DNA of 64,000 nt from Roseiarcus sp963807735 (GCA_963807735.1 CAWEDI010000024.1:248001-312000); one strand, 5' to 3'. Counted from the first letter of the stretch, positions 25,301-34,711 are shown. Notes: a model not told the origin generated them from the letters alone. A program made the numbers and translations.

Positions 25301-26905
25301 ATGCAAAGCGCAGCGATGACCGCGAAACCTGGCGAGCGATATTGGGTCCCCGGCGATTGGAACGCGTTCTTCGGGTTCGGAACCAATATCCTGGTCAACG
25401 TGCTGGTGTTGACCGGCCTGCTGCGTTTCGTGCTGAAAATGCCGGATTCGCTGGTGTTCGGCCGCATCCTGCCGGCCACCGGACTGATGCTGTTCCTCAG
25501 CACCGTCTACTACGCCTGGCTCGGCTATCGGCTGGCGAAGAAAACCGGGCGGACCGACGTCTGCGCGCTGCCCTCGGGCATCAGCGTGCCGCACATGTTC
25601 GTCGTCACCTTCGTCGTCATGTTGCCGATCCTCGGCAAGACCAACGATCCGGTGCAGGCGTGGGAAGCCGGCCTGACCTGGGTGTTCGTGCAGAGCTTCG
25701 TGCTGATGGCCGGCGGCTTCATCGCCCCGGTCATCCGCAAGATCACGCCGCGCGCGGCTTTGCTCGGCTCGCTCGCCGGCATCTCGATCACCTTCATCTC
25801 GATGCGCCCCGGCCTGCTGATGTTCGAGACGCCGCTGATCGGCCTCGTCTGTTTCGCGATCATCCTCGCCAATTGGTTCGGCGGCGTGCGCTACTATCAA
25901 GGCGTGCCCGGCGGATTGGTCGCGATCGTCGCCGGCACGATCATCGCCTGGGGCTCGAACCTGTTCGGCCTCGGCTATGGCGGGCTGACGTTCGGCGCGG
26001 TCGGCGACGCGGTGTCGCATTTCGGGTTTTCGATCCCGTTGCCCGCGGTCGGGCACGTGTTCTCCGGGTTCAAGTTTCTCGGCGTAATTCTGATCACCGC
26101 GATACCCTTCGGCATCTATGATCTCGTCGAGGCCATGGACAACGTCGAAAGCGCCGCCGCGGCCGGCGACTCCTTCCCGACGACGCAGGTGCTGACGGCC
26201 GACGGCGTCATCAGCCTGATCGGTTGCCTGCTCGGCAATCCGTTCATCAACGCCGTCTACATCGGCCATCCCGGCTGGAAGGCGATGGGCGGGCGCATCG
26301 GCTATTCCGCCGCGACCGGCGTGATGGTGCTGGCTCTGACCTGGCTCGGCATCGCGGCGCTGATCTCCAGCCTGATCCCGGTTGTCGCGATCCTGCCGAT
26401 CCTGCTCTATATCGGCATGCTGATCGGATCGCAGGCGTTCCAGGAATCGCCGCACCGCCACGCGCCGGCGATCATCCTGGCGATGATGCCGCAGATCGCC
26501 GCCTGGGGTAAGACGATGATCGACGGCGCGCTCGGAGCGGCGGGCACCAATGCGGCGGCGGTCGGCCTCGACAAGCTCGGCAATGCCGGCGTTCTCTATC
26601 ATGGCCTCGCGACGCTTGGCGGCGGCGCAACGCTGGCTGGCATCATACTGGGCGCGGTCACAGTCTTCATCATCGAGAGACAGCTTGAAAAGGCGGCTTG
26701 GTTCGCGCTCGCAGGCGCTGTCCTGACGTTCTTCGGCTTCATCCACGGCGAGGAGATCGGCATCGCCCAGTCGCCTGTCGTGGCGCTCGGCTATCTCGGC
26801 GTATCGGCGATGCTGTTCGGCTTCGAGAGATACGCGCATGTCGCGCCGGCCATGCCGGAAAGCGTTCACGCGCACGGGGAAATCTCCGCGAGCCCGGCCG
26901 AGTGA
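25301..26905 (+). CDS. Large xanthine/uracil-type permease (NCS2/AzgA-like)
   Basis: A 534-residue membrane protein. The ATG has AAGGAG eight bases upstream. About 13-14 hydrophobic segments; conserved regions include WVPGDWNAFFGFGTNILVNV, CALPSGISVPHMFVVTFVVM, FGIYDLVEAMDNVESAAAAG and IGCLLGNPFINAVYIGHPGW. The charged IYDLVEAMDN segment matches the substrate-binding TM8 of nucleobase transporters. It follows the amidase by 36 bases, so the two are probably co-transcribed. The substrate is unknown. Confidence 0.85.
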   Translation: MQSAAMTAKPGERYWVPGDWNAFFGFGTNILVNVLVLTGLLRFVLKMPDSLVFGRILPATGLMLFLSTVYYAWLGYRLAKKTGRTDVCALPSGISVPHMFVVTFVVMLPILGKTNDPVQAWEAGLTWVFVQSFVLMAGGFIAPVIRKITPRAALLGSLAGISITFISMRPGLLMFETPLIGLVCFAIILANWFGGVRYYQGVPGGLVAIVAGTIIAWGSNLFGLGYGGLTFGAVGDAVSHFGFSIPLPAVGHVFSGFKFLGVILITAIPFGIYDLVEAMDNVESAAAAGDSFPTTQVLTADGVISLIGCLLGNPFINAVYIGHPGWKAMGGRIGYSAATGVMVLALTWLGIAALISSLIPVVAILPILLYIGMLIGSQAFQESPHRHAPAIILAMMPQIAAWGKTMIDGALGAAGTNAAAVGLDKLGNAGVLYHGLATLGGGATLAGIILGAVTVFIIERQLEKAAWFALAGAVLTFFGFIHGEEIGIAQSPVVALGYLGVSAMLFGFERYAHVAPAMPESVHAHGEISASPAE

Positions 26906-27072
26906 GCGCGCGGCGCACGAGGTGGCTTCCATAGGCGGGGGCCGCGGTCTCGGAAAAGCCGCAGAAGGAGGCTCAGCCAAGCCGGAAGGCGGCATGGGCG
27001 GGATCCGCCCGCCCGCAGACCGAGATGCGGCGCGCCTTATCGGCGCGCCCTTTTGCGCGGGGGAGCTATCGG

Positions 27073-27939
27073 GTGATTTCCCTTCGGGTTCGCCATCGGA
27101 CGAGCTACCTCTACCGCAATGCCGTCAGTCTCGGGCCGCATCGGTTGATGTTGCGGCCGCGCGAGAGCCGCGACCTCAAGTTGGTGTCGAGCGAGTTGAA
27201 TATAATGCCCGCTGCGCAGGTCACATGGGCGCAGGACGTCTTCGGCAATTCCGTGGCGACGGCGGTCTTCCGAGGGGCGACGGACAGTCTGGTTGTCGAC
27301 AGCCTCGTAGAACTTCAACTCCATGGCGCGGCGTGGCCGATCTTCGACATCGCGGCGTCCGCGATCGTCTACCCCTTCCGCTACTCCGACGACGAATGGA
27401 CCGATCTCGGGATCTTGACGGTTCCTCAATATCCAGACCCTACCGGCCGGCTGAATAGCTGGGCGCGCGGTTTCGTGAGGGGGGGGCGAACCGACACGCT
27501 CTCGCTGCTGAAGGACCTCTGCGCCGGGGTCGCGAGCCAGATCCGCTACCAGAGCCGGGAGGAGGAAGGAACGCAAACGCCGATCGAGACGCTCCAGCGC
27601 GGCTGGGGCTCCTGTCGGGATTTCGCGGTGCTGTTCGTGGAGGCGGCGCGTTGTCTGCGCTTCGGCGCGAGACTGGTTTCGGGCTATCTGTTCAATCCCG
27701 ATCAGAGCCTCGTCGGCACCGCCGATGCGGGGTCAACCCACGCGTGGGGCGAAGTATTCGTCTCGGGCGCCGGTTGGATCAGTTTCGATCCCACCAACCG
27801 CAGCGTCGGCGGGTCGAACCTGATTCCTGTCGCGGTCGTTCGCCATATCCGTCAAGCCGTGCCGATTTCCGGAGGTTTTGTCGGAAACAGCGACGCGTTT
27901 GCAGGCATGAACGTGGAAGTGCTGGTCAGCTCCATGTGA
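27073..27939 (+). CDS. Transglutaminase-like cysteine protease family protein
   Basis: A 288-residue protein. The N-terminal bacterial transglutaminase domain (VRHRTSYLYRNAVSLGPHRL) is followed by the catalytic core: Cys in GWGSCRDFAVLFVEAARCL, His in STHAWGEVFV, Asp in GWISFDPTN. A GTG at 27073 with a GGGGGAG site upstream fits better than the longer open frame. Most such proteins are cytoplasmic peptidases or amidases of unknown substrate, often next to an alpha-E/circularly-permuted ATP-grasp pair, which is absent here. Confidence 0.88.
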   Translation: MISLRVRHRTSYLYRNAVSLGPHRLMLRPRESRDLKLVSSELNIMPAAQVTWAQDVFGNSVATAVFRGATDSLVVDSLVELQLHGAAWPIFDIAASAIVYPFRYSDDEWTDLGILTVPQYPDPTGRLNSWARGFVRGGRTDTLSLLKDLCAGVASQIRYQSREEEGTQTPIETLQRGWGSCRDFAVLFVEAARCLRFGARLVSGYLFNPDQSLVGTADAGSTHAWGEVFVSGAGWISFDPTNRSVGGSNLIPVAVVRHIRQAVPISGGFVGNSDAFAGMNVEVLVSSM

Positions 27940-27997
27940 CGCCTGCGCGCAACCGGACATGGGCGGCGTCAAACGATGTCGACGCCGACGCCCGTTT

Positions 27998-29056
27998 TCA
28001 GGCGCCAGGAGCGGCGGCGCGCAGACGCCTTCTCAAGGCCCGAAACGAGATCAGCTTCTCCGTCTCTTCATCCCAAAGCGCATAGCCGATGCAACGCAAA
28101 CTCTGCAGCAGCGTGATTCGGCCGACGCCGGCGAGTTCGGGGAAATCGCGCAGAACTTCGCGCAGGCGGTAGAACGGTATGCGGCTCGCCAGATGGTGGA
28201 CGTGATGCACGCCAATGTTGGCGCTGAACCAGCGCAGGACCAGCGGCAGGTCGTAGTGCGAGGAGCCGTGCAGCGCCGCCTGGGGATGGCGCCAGTTCGT
28301 CTCGTGCGCCCAGGTCGTGTCTTCGAACTGATGCTGAACGTAGAACAGCCAAACGCCCATCGTCGCCGCGAGCAGGAAGATCGGTCCATGGATCATGAGG
28401 AAGGCGACAGGGCCGATCCGCCACATCAACAGCGCCACGATGAAGGCGACCCCGACATTGGTCGACATCGCGGAAACCCAAGGCCGCCATCCGGAGCCGC
28501 GCATGAGACCCAGCGGAATGCGGAATTGCACCAGGAACAAATAGCTGGGCCCAAGGCCAAACATCACGAGCGGATGACGATACAATCGATAGGCGAGCCG
28601 CCCGCGCCAGCTCAGGCCCAAATACTCGTTGACGGTGAGCGTCTCGATGTCGCCGAGCCCGCGGCGCTCCAGATTGCCGGCGCCGGCGTGATGCGCCGAA
28701 TGCGTCTGCTTCCAGTAGTCATAGGGCGTCAGCGTCAGGAGCCCGAACCCGCGGCCGACCCAGTCGTTGACGGAGCGGGTGCGAAAAAATGCGCCATGCC
28801 CGCAGTCGTGCTGAATCATGAACAGCCGCACCATGAACCCGGCCGCCGGCGCCGCCAAGGCGAGGCTGAGCCAATAGCTGACATGCATCAACGCCCACAT
28901 CGCCACCCAAAGCGCGACGAAAGGCCCGAGCGTGACAGCGATTTCGGCGACGCTGGAGGCGACGACCGGCTCACGATAGCGTGCGAGAACGGCCGGCAGC
29001 CGCTGCGGGTCGGGCAGCCGAGAAGGGGTTGGCGAGGGGGCTAAGGTCTGGGTCAT
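27998..29056 (-). CDS. Membrane fatty acid desaturase (omega-6/omega-3 type)
   Basis: A 352-residue di-iron membrane enzyme. The three histidine boxes are all present: HDCGHGAFF, HSAHHAGAGN and IGVHHVHHL. Four to five hydrophobic segments lie between them. The ATG at 29056 (MTQTLAPSPTPS) is chosen; the frame continues 42 codons upstream with basic, low-complexity sequence. It probably introduces a double bond into membrane lipid acyl chains, drawing electrons from ferredoxin or a cytochrome. It converges with the transglutaminase gene. Confidence 0.9.
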   Translation of the reverse strand: MTQTLAPSPTPSRLPDPQRLPAVLARYREPVVASSVAEIAVTLGPFVALWVAMWALMHVSYWLSLALAAPAAGFMVRLFMIQHDCGHGAFFRTRSVNDWVGRGFGLLTLTPYDYWKQTHSAHHAGAGNLERRGLGDIETLTVNEYLGLSWRGRLAYRLYRHPLVMFGLGPSYLFLVQFRIPLGLMRGSGWRPWVSAMSTNVGVAFIVALLMWRIGPVAFLMIHGPIFLLAATMGVWLFYVQHQFEDTTWAHETNWRHPQAALHGSSHYDLPLVLRWFSANIGVHHVHHLASRIPFYRLREVLRDFPELAGVGRITLLQSLRCIGYALWDEETEKLISFRALRRRLRAAAPGA

Positions 29057-29649
29057 GGTCCGTCGCGGGTGACGTGAGAGGGATTTGGCGATCTGGCGAG
29101 GGAGATAACGCAAGTCGCTGAAGAGTTTCGACAGCTCGCGTCTGTCTGGTCGCCGCGCCGGAGCGCTGCGACCATTTTCCATCGCATACCGGAATGAAAA
29201 TGGCGGCGCTCTGACGCCGCAAAACCGCTTCGGTCAAATCAGCGAGGCTTCTCTATGCACCTCGAGCCGCTTTCCTGCAAGGCGAATCAGACATTTATTT
29301 TCGACTTTCCTATTTTCGAATGAAGAACGCGTGTTCCCGAACGCGCCCGTTGCCACGATTATTTCAGCGAACATCACTTAAAAGTTCCTACGAACGCAAA
29401 CTTGCGCCGTGATTTGTTCCGCCGTCGCCGCGAACCCTCGAAGTCGCATGTTTCTTCATCCGGATGTTCGAGTTTCGCGAAAAATCTGGCGCCCGGACAG
29501 TTGTGTTCGAGGCGGATAGCCTGGCGGCGGGCTGAAGCGCTCGTGGACCCATGGGCACCACCGACTAACCGTCAGCGTCACCCCTCTTGACGGATCATAA
29601 ATTGCTCACCATCTCTACGCCATCCAATGGGATGGAGAAAGACTGCGAA
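29057..29649. other. Intergenic region between desaturase and CopG genes
   Basis: About 590 bp with no convincing gene. The centre (about 29285-29400) is AT-rich for this genome and holds ATTTTCGA twice about 16 bp apart near 29295-29320, a possible binding site in the divergent promoter region. Short open frames here have no recognisable features. Confidence 0.4.
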
Positions 29650-30066
29650 ATGGGCGACGTTCATCCGCTGAAACCGAAGCTCCCCGACAGTGAGAAGATA
29701 ACCGTCAACCTTGGCTTTATCGATCTCGGACGGGTGGATCTCCTGGTGCGCGATGGCTTTTACGCCAATCGCGCGGACCTGATCCGCACAGCCATTCGAA
29801 ACCAGCTCGAACGGCACAACGACACCCTCCGTCAGTCCGCGGCGCGCAGGCACCTCCAACTGGGGCTATCGCACTATACGCGGCAGGATCTTGAGGCGGC
29901 TCGGCAGGCCGGGACGCCGCTTCATATCCAGGTTCTCGGTCTCGTCAGCATCGCCAGCGACGTAACGCCGGAACTCGCCCGCGCCGCCATCGCCTCGGTA
30001 CGCGTCCTCGGCGCCTTCCAGGCCAGCCCCGCCGTGAAAGCGGCGCTGGCTGATCGCATCGCCTGA
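29650..30066 (+). CDS. CopG-like (ribbon-helix-helix) regulator linked to PHB depolymerase
   Basis: About 138 residues. The N-terminal part KITVNLGFIDLGRVDLLVRD then GFYANRADLIRTAIRNQLER is the ribbon-helix-helix DNA-binding fold. The C-terminal helical half (DLEAARQAGTPLHIQVLGLV) is specific to homologues that precede PHB-depolymerase-type esterases. The start is uncertain: ATG at 29650 with GGAGAAAGA upstream, ATG at 29632, or a TTG at 29587. It lies 55 bases before the esterase gene, so they probably form an operon with autoregulation. Confidence 0.8.
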   Translation: MGDVHPLKPKLPDSEKITVNLGFIDLGRVDLLVRDGFYANRADLIRTAIRNQLERHNDTLRQSAARRHLQLGLSHYTRQDLEAARQAGTPLHIQVLGLVSIASDVTPELARAAIASVRVLGAFQASPAVKAALADRIA

Positions 30067-30121
30067 ACACTTGCCGACCCCGCCGCACGGCGCCCCGCGC
30101 TCGGTCATGAAGGATCAAATC

Positions 30122-31306
30122 ATGAATGCGTTCTCAAAAATCGACATGGCCGAGGTCACCCGGCTCACGCGGGTTGGCAAGCTCGCGGAAGCGATGGCGC
30201 TACTCCAGGGCCACAGCGGGACCGGCGGCGCCCAACCGTATAGCGGCGGCAATCCTCCGCCGGCGGACAGACTGCCAGCTCCGTCGCCGGGCGGCGTCTG
30301 GACGGCGCCCGCGCAATCCAACCGCGGACCCGGAAGTCTCGCGGGGCCGCCGCATCTCGCGGAGATGGTCTCGGCATTACGAAACCGACTGCCGAGTGCG
30401 GGTTCGTTCTCTCGCTTAGGCGAGGGCATCGGGCGCGCGCGGGCGCCGATCCGTGTCGCCGACGGCGCTCGGTTCGAGGAGCGGCTGTTTTCAAACAACG
30501 CGGGAAGTCGAACTTACAAGGTCTACGTCCCCAGCGGCTACAGAGGCCAGGCGCTCCCGCTGGTCGTCATGCTGCACGGTTGTACGCAGGACCCCGACGA
30601 CTTCGCCGCCGGCACGCGGATGAACGAACTGGCCGAGGAACAGACATTCCTGGTTGCCTATCCGAGCCAGCCCGCCTCCGCGAATATGAACAGGTGCTGG
30701 AACTGGTTCAATCCGGGAGACCAGCAGCGAGACGCCGGCGAGCCGTCGCTGATCGCGGGAATCGCCTTGCAAGTTGTCGAGGAATTCGCCGCAGATCGCA
30801 CGCGGATCTATGTCGCCGGTCTCTCCGCCGGCGGCGCGGCGGCGGCGAATATGGCGGCGACCTACCCCGATGTGTTCGCCGCTGCAGGCGTTCATTCCGG
30901 GCTCGCCTGCGGGGCGGCAAGAGACATGCCCTCCGCCTTCGCCGCCATGGGCGGCGGCGGCACATTCCCCACGAGAGGGGACGGGCGGATGGCGCCGACA
31001 ATCGTCTTCCATGGCGACGCCGACCGAACCGTCAACCCTGTCAACGGCGATCATGTCGTGGCGCAGGCGAAACCGGACGTGGCGATGGATATGGTTGTGA
31101 CCCAGGGAGAAACGCCGGCCGGCATGGCCTTTACCCGCAAGGCGCAACTGGACTCCGCTGGCAGGGAGGTTGTCGTGCAATGGATCCTGCATGGCGCGGG
31201 CCACGCTTGGTCGGGCGGCAGCCTGGAAGGCTCGTACACGGACCCCCGCGGCCCGGACGCGAGCCGGGAGATGATGCGGTTTTTCTTGACACATGTGAAC
31301 GCATAA
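30122..31306 (+). CDS. PHB depolymerase-family esterase
   Basis: A 394-residue alpha/beta hydrolase. The catalytic core begins near residue 110 (YKVYVPSGYRGQALPLVVML with oxyanion motif HGCTQDPDDF). The nucleophile elbow is YVAGLSAGGAAAANM, the Asp is in FHGDADRTVNP and the His in HGAGHAWSGG. An N-terminal extension of about 100 residues (MAEVTRLTRVGKLAEAMALL then Pro/Gly-rich) replaces a signal peptide, so it is probably intracellular. The ATG at 30122 has AAGGAT seven bases upstream. The substrate could be a short polyhydroxyalkanoate or another ester. Confidence 0.88.
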   Translation: MNAFSKIDMAEVTRLTRVGKLAEAMALLQGHSGTGGAQPYSGGNPPPADRLPAPSPGGVWTAPAQSNRGPGSLAGPPHLAEMVSALRNRLPSAGSFSRLGEGIGRARAPIRVADGARFEERLFSNNAGSRTYKVYVPSGYRGQALPLVVMLHGCTQDPDDFAAGTRMNELAEEQTFLVAYPSQPASANMNRCWNWFNPGDQQRDAGEPSLIAGIALQVVEEFAADRTRIYVAGLSAGGAAAANMAATYPDVFAAAGVHSGLACGAARDMPSAFAAMGGGGTFPTRGDGRMAPTIVFHGDADRTVNPVNGDHVVAQAKPDVAMDMVVTQGETPAGMAFTRKAQLDSAGREVVVQWILHGAGHAWSGGSLEGSYTDPRGPDASREMMRFFLTHVNA

Positions 31307-31687
31307 GCAGGGCGCGCAGCGATCAACCAAGCCTATCAACCAAGGATCACCCGCGCGCGCCGCCTCGCATCGGAAGACTCGCCTCACATGTTTCGATCTC
31401 CCTGGCGGTCTCCCGCTTTCGCAAAACGATTTCGAGCTTCTCTGCAAAGCGCAACATCCCCATATTCAAAGCGGTTTTCGCCGACAGCTCCTCGGCCTGC
31501 AACGCGACATCGAGGTAGCCAATCAGACCCACCTCTATTCCGTCGGTGGTCATCGCATTCACGCTTATCAGGGTCCGGGCAGGGGATCGACGCTTGCAAG
31601 GCGGCGACGACGGCCGGCAAGCGCGAAAGCGGCGACCGCCCTCGTCAGGAAAACCGAGGCGGTTCAAGCGGCGCTCCATTCGCCCGA
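31307..31687. other. Gap with possible small ORF or gene remnant
   Basis: About 380 bp between convergent genes. On the minus strand 31347-31553 could encode a 68-residue helical peptide (MTTDGIEVGLIGYLDVALQA...), and another minus frame just upstream reads MPAVVAALQASIPCPDP. Together they might be a shifted short gene, but no family is recognised and no ribosome-binding site is convincing. Confidence 0.3.
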
Positions 31688-32692
31688 TCACGCATCGAGC
31701 GCGAGGAGCGCGAAACTGGCCAACCAATGCTCACCCATGTAGTCGGTTTCGACGTGCGCCAAGCCGGCGGCAAGGTGTCGTTCTGCGGCTTCTTGCATGA
31801 CCACCCGGCGCTCGTCGCGTTCAGGAAGCTCATGCGATAGGGCGCGAAAGCACCAGGCCCGACTGAGATTGAGTCCATCCAAATGCGCGATCTTGCCATC
31901 GCTGCGGTCGTTGGCGATTGCGGGGACAAATAGCGCCGCCGGCGATCGTTCGGACAGTCGGGGGAGGAACCGATCGAACCAGGGCAAGAAAACCTCCCGC
32001 GACAAAAGACGGCGCATGGCTTCCGCCTCGACGAGCGTCGAGGACAGGAAGTCATCGCCGCTCGGTTCGCCCCATGCAGGACAGTCTCCGTCCTGGCCGT
32101 ACCAGCGTTCGGCGGTCGCGCGCAGGAGGCCCAGAAGGGCATCGTCGCCGACCGCTTCTGCGTAGTCGGCCGCCATGCGAAGTGCGAAGGCCGTGTTGAA
32201 ATGTGTCCCGACACGAACGGGATAGCGAGCGACGGGCAGGAACGCGCGAAATCGGCCGGCGAATATTTCAGCCAACGGCGATAGCGCGCGCGACCAGCGA
32301 TCCTGCGGCAGCTTTCCGAGCGCTGCGGCAAGTTTCAACAACCAACACCAGCCGTAAGGGCGTTCGAATCCGCGGGCTGCCGGCGTCGCTAGGTAGTCGC
32401 ATTCGCCGGCGACTTTCTGCGCCGTCAATTGCTTATCAAACAATTCCGCGATCTCGGCCGCAAACGGGGCTCCGGGAAATCGGAGCAGCAAACTCGCGAG
32501 CAGCCAATAGCCGTGGACGCAAGAGTGCCAATCGAAGCTGCCGTAAAAGATCGGATGCAGGTCAGACGGGGCTCGGGCGTCCGTGGCGCTGGTCAGGACG
32601 TGATCGAGTTTGTTGGGATATTCCCGCGTGACGTGACCGAGCGCAATCCTGGCGAAGCGCACGCCGATGTCGGCTGTCAAACTTTGTTGCAA
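31688..32692 (-). CDS. DUF2891 family protein
   Basis: A 334-residue protein, probably an alpha/alpha-toroid. Family hallmarks: EYPNKLDHVLTSATDARAPS, HPIFYGSFDWHSCVHGYWLL, FERPYGWCWLLKLAAALG, VRVGTHFNTAFALRMA and WGEPSGDDFLSSTLVEAEAM. The conserved H, W, D and E clusters look like a sugar- or metal-binding active site, but no activity is known. A TTG start at 32692 with GGGAGAA five bases upstream is preferred over a longer, basic N-terminus. It follows the cyclase gene by 25 bases and may be the last gene of the importer operon. Confidence 0.82.
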   Translation of the reverse strand: MQQSLTADIGVRFARIALGHVTREYPNKLDHVLTSATDARAPSDLHPIFYGSFDWHSCVHGYWLLASLLLRFPGAPFAAEIAELFDKQLTAQKVAGECDYLATPAARGFERPYGWCWLLKLAAALGKLPQDRWSRALSPLAEIFAGRFRAFLPVARYPVRVGTHFNTAFALRMAADYAEAVGDDALLGLLRATAERWYGQDGDCPAWGEPSGDDFLSSTLVEAEAMRRLLSREVFLPWFDRFLPRLSERSPAALFVPAIANDRSDGKIAHLDGLNLSRAWCFRALSHELPERDERRVVMQEAAERHLAAGLAHVETDYMGEHWLASFALLALDA

Positions 32693-32717
32693 CGCGGTTC
32701 TCCCTCGGGTCGAGCCA

Positions 32718-33665
32718 TCAGAGAACCGCGATCGGACGACCGGGCGATCCGGTGGCGCCAACGATAGGCAACGGCACGAACACGTAGACAAACACGTAGG
32801 CGTCTCGCTCTATGAGCCCTTCAAAGGTCATGCCCTCGTGGAGATATATGCCGTGCTTCATGATGAGGTGCTGATGGCAGGGATGGAACACGTCGGGGTC
32901 CGCGGGCGGGACAACGTCGACGGCGAAATTGTCGGCGCCGACGACGCAAACCCGTTTGTCCGCAAACCAGCGCGCGCACTCGATCCCGATCCCGGGCGCC
33001 CCGTCGTAGAAGGTCGCAGCCTCGGTGATCCAACGCGAGCCATGACCGGTGCGCACGAACACCGCGTCGCCGGGCGTGATGGTGTCCTCCGTCAGGTTCT
33101 GGCGCTCCAGGCAGGCGCGGAGATCGGCGAGTTTGATTTCTTCGCCGACATCGAGCACGCGTCCCTTCAACCCCTGGACGTCAAACAATATCCCGCGCGT
33201 GAAGAAAGGCGGCGCGTTTTCTATGCCCAGCCGCTTGAGGCCGTATGGCGACCACATATCGCTCAGGCGATTGCCGTTGTAGAATCGCATGTTGCTTTGG
33301 TCGCCGATGACGCCGCACTGACAACCGAGATGACCAAGCGCGTCCATATGCGTGCCGATCTGGCCGATTTCCGTGCTGAGATATTCGTCGTTCCAGATCG
33401 TTCTGCTGACGTCGCCATAGGGGCCGCCGGTGGGTCCGCCGGGCATCCGCAACGCAAACGAACGACCCGGGGCCAGCGGCATCGTCGCCTCGTAAGGATG
33501 CCCAAGGCTGACGATCTCGCCGGTCTTGATTAAACGGATCGCTTCGAGCACTTTCGCGGGGCCGACGAGATTTCCGGCGCCGCGCTGATCGTCCGGGCCC
33601 CACGGCGAGGGCCCCCAATCAAGTTGGCGGGTCGGGTCGTCGGGGGCGGGCTCAGTATGGCTCAT
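32718..33665 (-). CDS. Cyclase-family metal hydrolase (kynurenine formamidase-like)
   Basis: A 315-residue protein. The metal motif of the family (HxGTHxD-type) appears as GQIGTHMDALGH; other features are WGPDDQRGAGNLVG near the N-terminus, FTRGILFDVQGLKGR, GDAVFVRTGHG and FHPCHQHLIMKHGIYLHEG. Members hydrolyse amides or cyclic compounds with Mn or Zn. The start overlaps the permease stop (ATGA), so it belongs to the RbsABC-type operon and may act on the imported compound. It ends 25 bases before the DUF2891 start. Confidence 0.88.
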   Translation of the reverse strand: MSHTEPAPDDPTRQLDWGPSPWGPDDQRGAGNLVGPAKVLEAIRLIKTGEIVSLGHPYEATMPLAPGRSFALRMPGGPTGGPYGDVSRTIWNDEYLSTEIGQIGTHMDALGHLGCQCGVIGDQSNMRFYNGNRLSDMWSPYGLKRLGIENAPPFFTRGILFDVQGLKGRVLDVGEEIKLADLRACLERQNLTEDTITPGDAVFVRTGHGSRWITEAATFYDGAPGIGIECARWFADKRVCVVGADNFAVDVVPPADPDVFHPCHQHLIMKHGIYLHEGMTFEGLIERDAYVFVYVFVPLPIVGATGSPGRPIAVL

Positions 33666-34711
33666 CGACGCATCTCCTGGGTCGGCTTGCTCGCAGGGGT
33701 CGTCCCCGCCGTCGCGGCGCGATCCGCTTCGACCCCGCGTTGCGTCCGTCGTTGCGACGCTTGCACCGCAAGGCCGACCGCGAGAATCAGCATCGCGCCG
33801 TTGAACAAGGGCTCAACGAAGAATGGCGCGCCGAGCTGATTCAGTCCGGCGACCGTGACCGCGAGCACCGAGACCGCGAGCACGGTCCCCCAGACATTCA
33901 CGCGCCCTGGTCGAACCGAAGTCGCGCCGAGGAGGGCGGCGGTGAACGCCGGCAACAAATACTCCTGACCGACGGAGCTCTGCCCAATCTGCAACTGCGA
34001 TTGCAGCACAATCCCGGCGAATGAGGCGAGCACGCCCGCGGCGACAAACCCGAGCGTGACATAGCGTCGCGCCGAAATGCCGTTCAATTCCGCCGCGCGC
34101 GGGCTCGCGCCGAGAACATAGAGATAGCGGCCGAGCGGGAGATACTCGAACACCAACCACAAGGTAAGGCTGACGACCAGCGTGTAGAGCGCGGGCAGCG
34201 GCACGACGCCGAGGCTCGCGGAAATGGCGAGAAAGGGCGGCGGCAGCTCGGCGAGCACCTGCTGGCCGCCGGTGTACCAGGCGTTGAGCCCATACAGCAG
34301 CGTCCCCGTGCCGAGCGTCGCGATGAAGGAATCGATTTTCACCCGCGTGACCAGAATGCCGTTCGCCAAACCGACCAGCGCGCCCATGAGGAGAACGGCG
34401 ATGACCGCGGCCCACCAGGGAAGTCCCTGGCCTTGCAACCCGATCGCCAGCACCTGGGAAATGCCGAGATTGAAGCCCGCGGACAGATCGAAATGGTTGG
34501 CGGTCATCGGAATGAAAACGGCGAGCGCGACCAGCGCCTGCACCGACTTATTGTTGAGGATCGACTTGATGTTGAACAGCGTCGGAAAGGTCTCGGGCCG
34601 CAGCAAGGAAAAAACAATCAGCAATACGATCAGCAGGACCAGCAGTCCCCAGATCGAGATCGCGCGCGTGATCGCCGAGCCGACATTTCGCCTCGAATGG
34701 GCGTCGCTCAT
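33662..34711 (-). CDS. Sugar-type ABC transporter permease (RbsC-like)
   Basis: A 349-residue permease with about nine to ten membrane segments. BPD_transp_2 features: LVALAVFIPMTANHFDLSAG, GLANGILVTRVKIDSFIATL, LGRYLYVLGASPRAAELNGI and GQEYLLPAFTAALLGATSV. The ATG at 34711 has GGGAGCTC upstream. No stop separates it from the preceding ATPase frame. C-terminal tail is hydrophilic (ATAGTTPASKPTQEMRR). It should import a carbohydrate or polyol-like solute with its ATPase and binding protein. Confidence 0.9.
   Translation of the reverse strand: MSDAHSRRNVGSAITRAISIWGLLVLLIVLLIVFSLLRPETFPTLFNIKSILNNKSVQALVALAVFIPMTANHFDLSAGFNLGISQVLAIGLQGQGLPWWAAVIAVLLMGALVGLANGILVTRVKIDSFIATLGTGTLLYGLNAWYTGGQQVLAELPPPFLAISASLGVVPLPALYTLVVSLTLWLVFEYLPLGRYLYVLGASPRAAELNGISARRYVTLGFVAAGVLASFAGIVLQSQLQIGQSSVGQEYLLPAFTAALLGATSVRPGRVNVWGTVLAVSVLAVTVAGLNQLGAPFFVEPLFNGAMLILAVGLAVQASQRRTQRGVEADRAATAGTTPASKPTQEMRR

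Noticed and set aside
24665..26995. 776-residue minus-strand open frame
   Set aside because: Antisense shadow of the amidase and permease genes; low-complexity charged sequence without recognisable motifs.
28000..29044. Plus-strand 361-residue frame over the desaturase
   Set aside because: The minus strand has three histidine boxes; the plus-strand product is hydrophilic repeats of Arg, Asp and Glu.
29402..29590. Short ORF in the gap before the CopG gene
   Set aside because: Basic, Ser/Arg-rich, no ribosome-binding site, no family resemblance.
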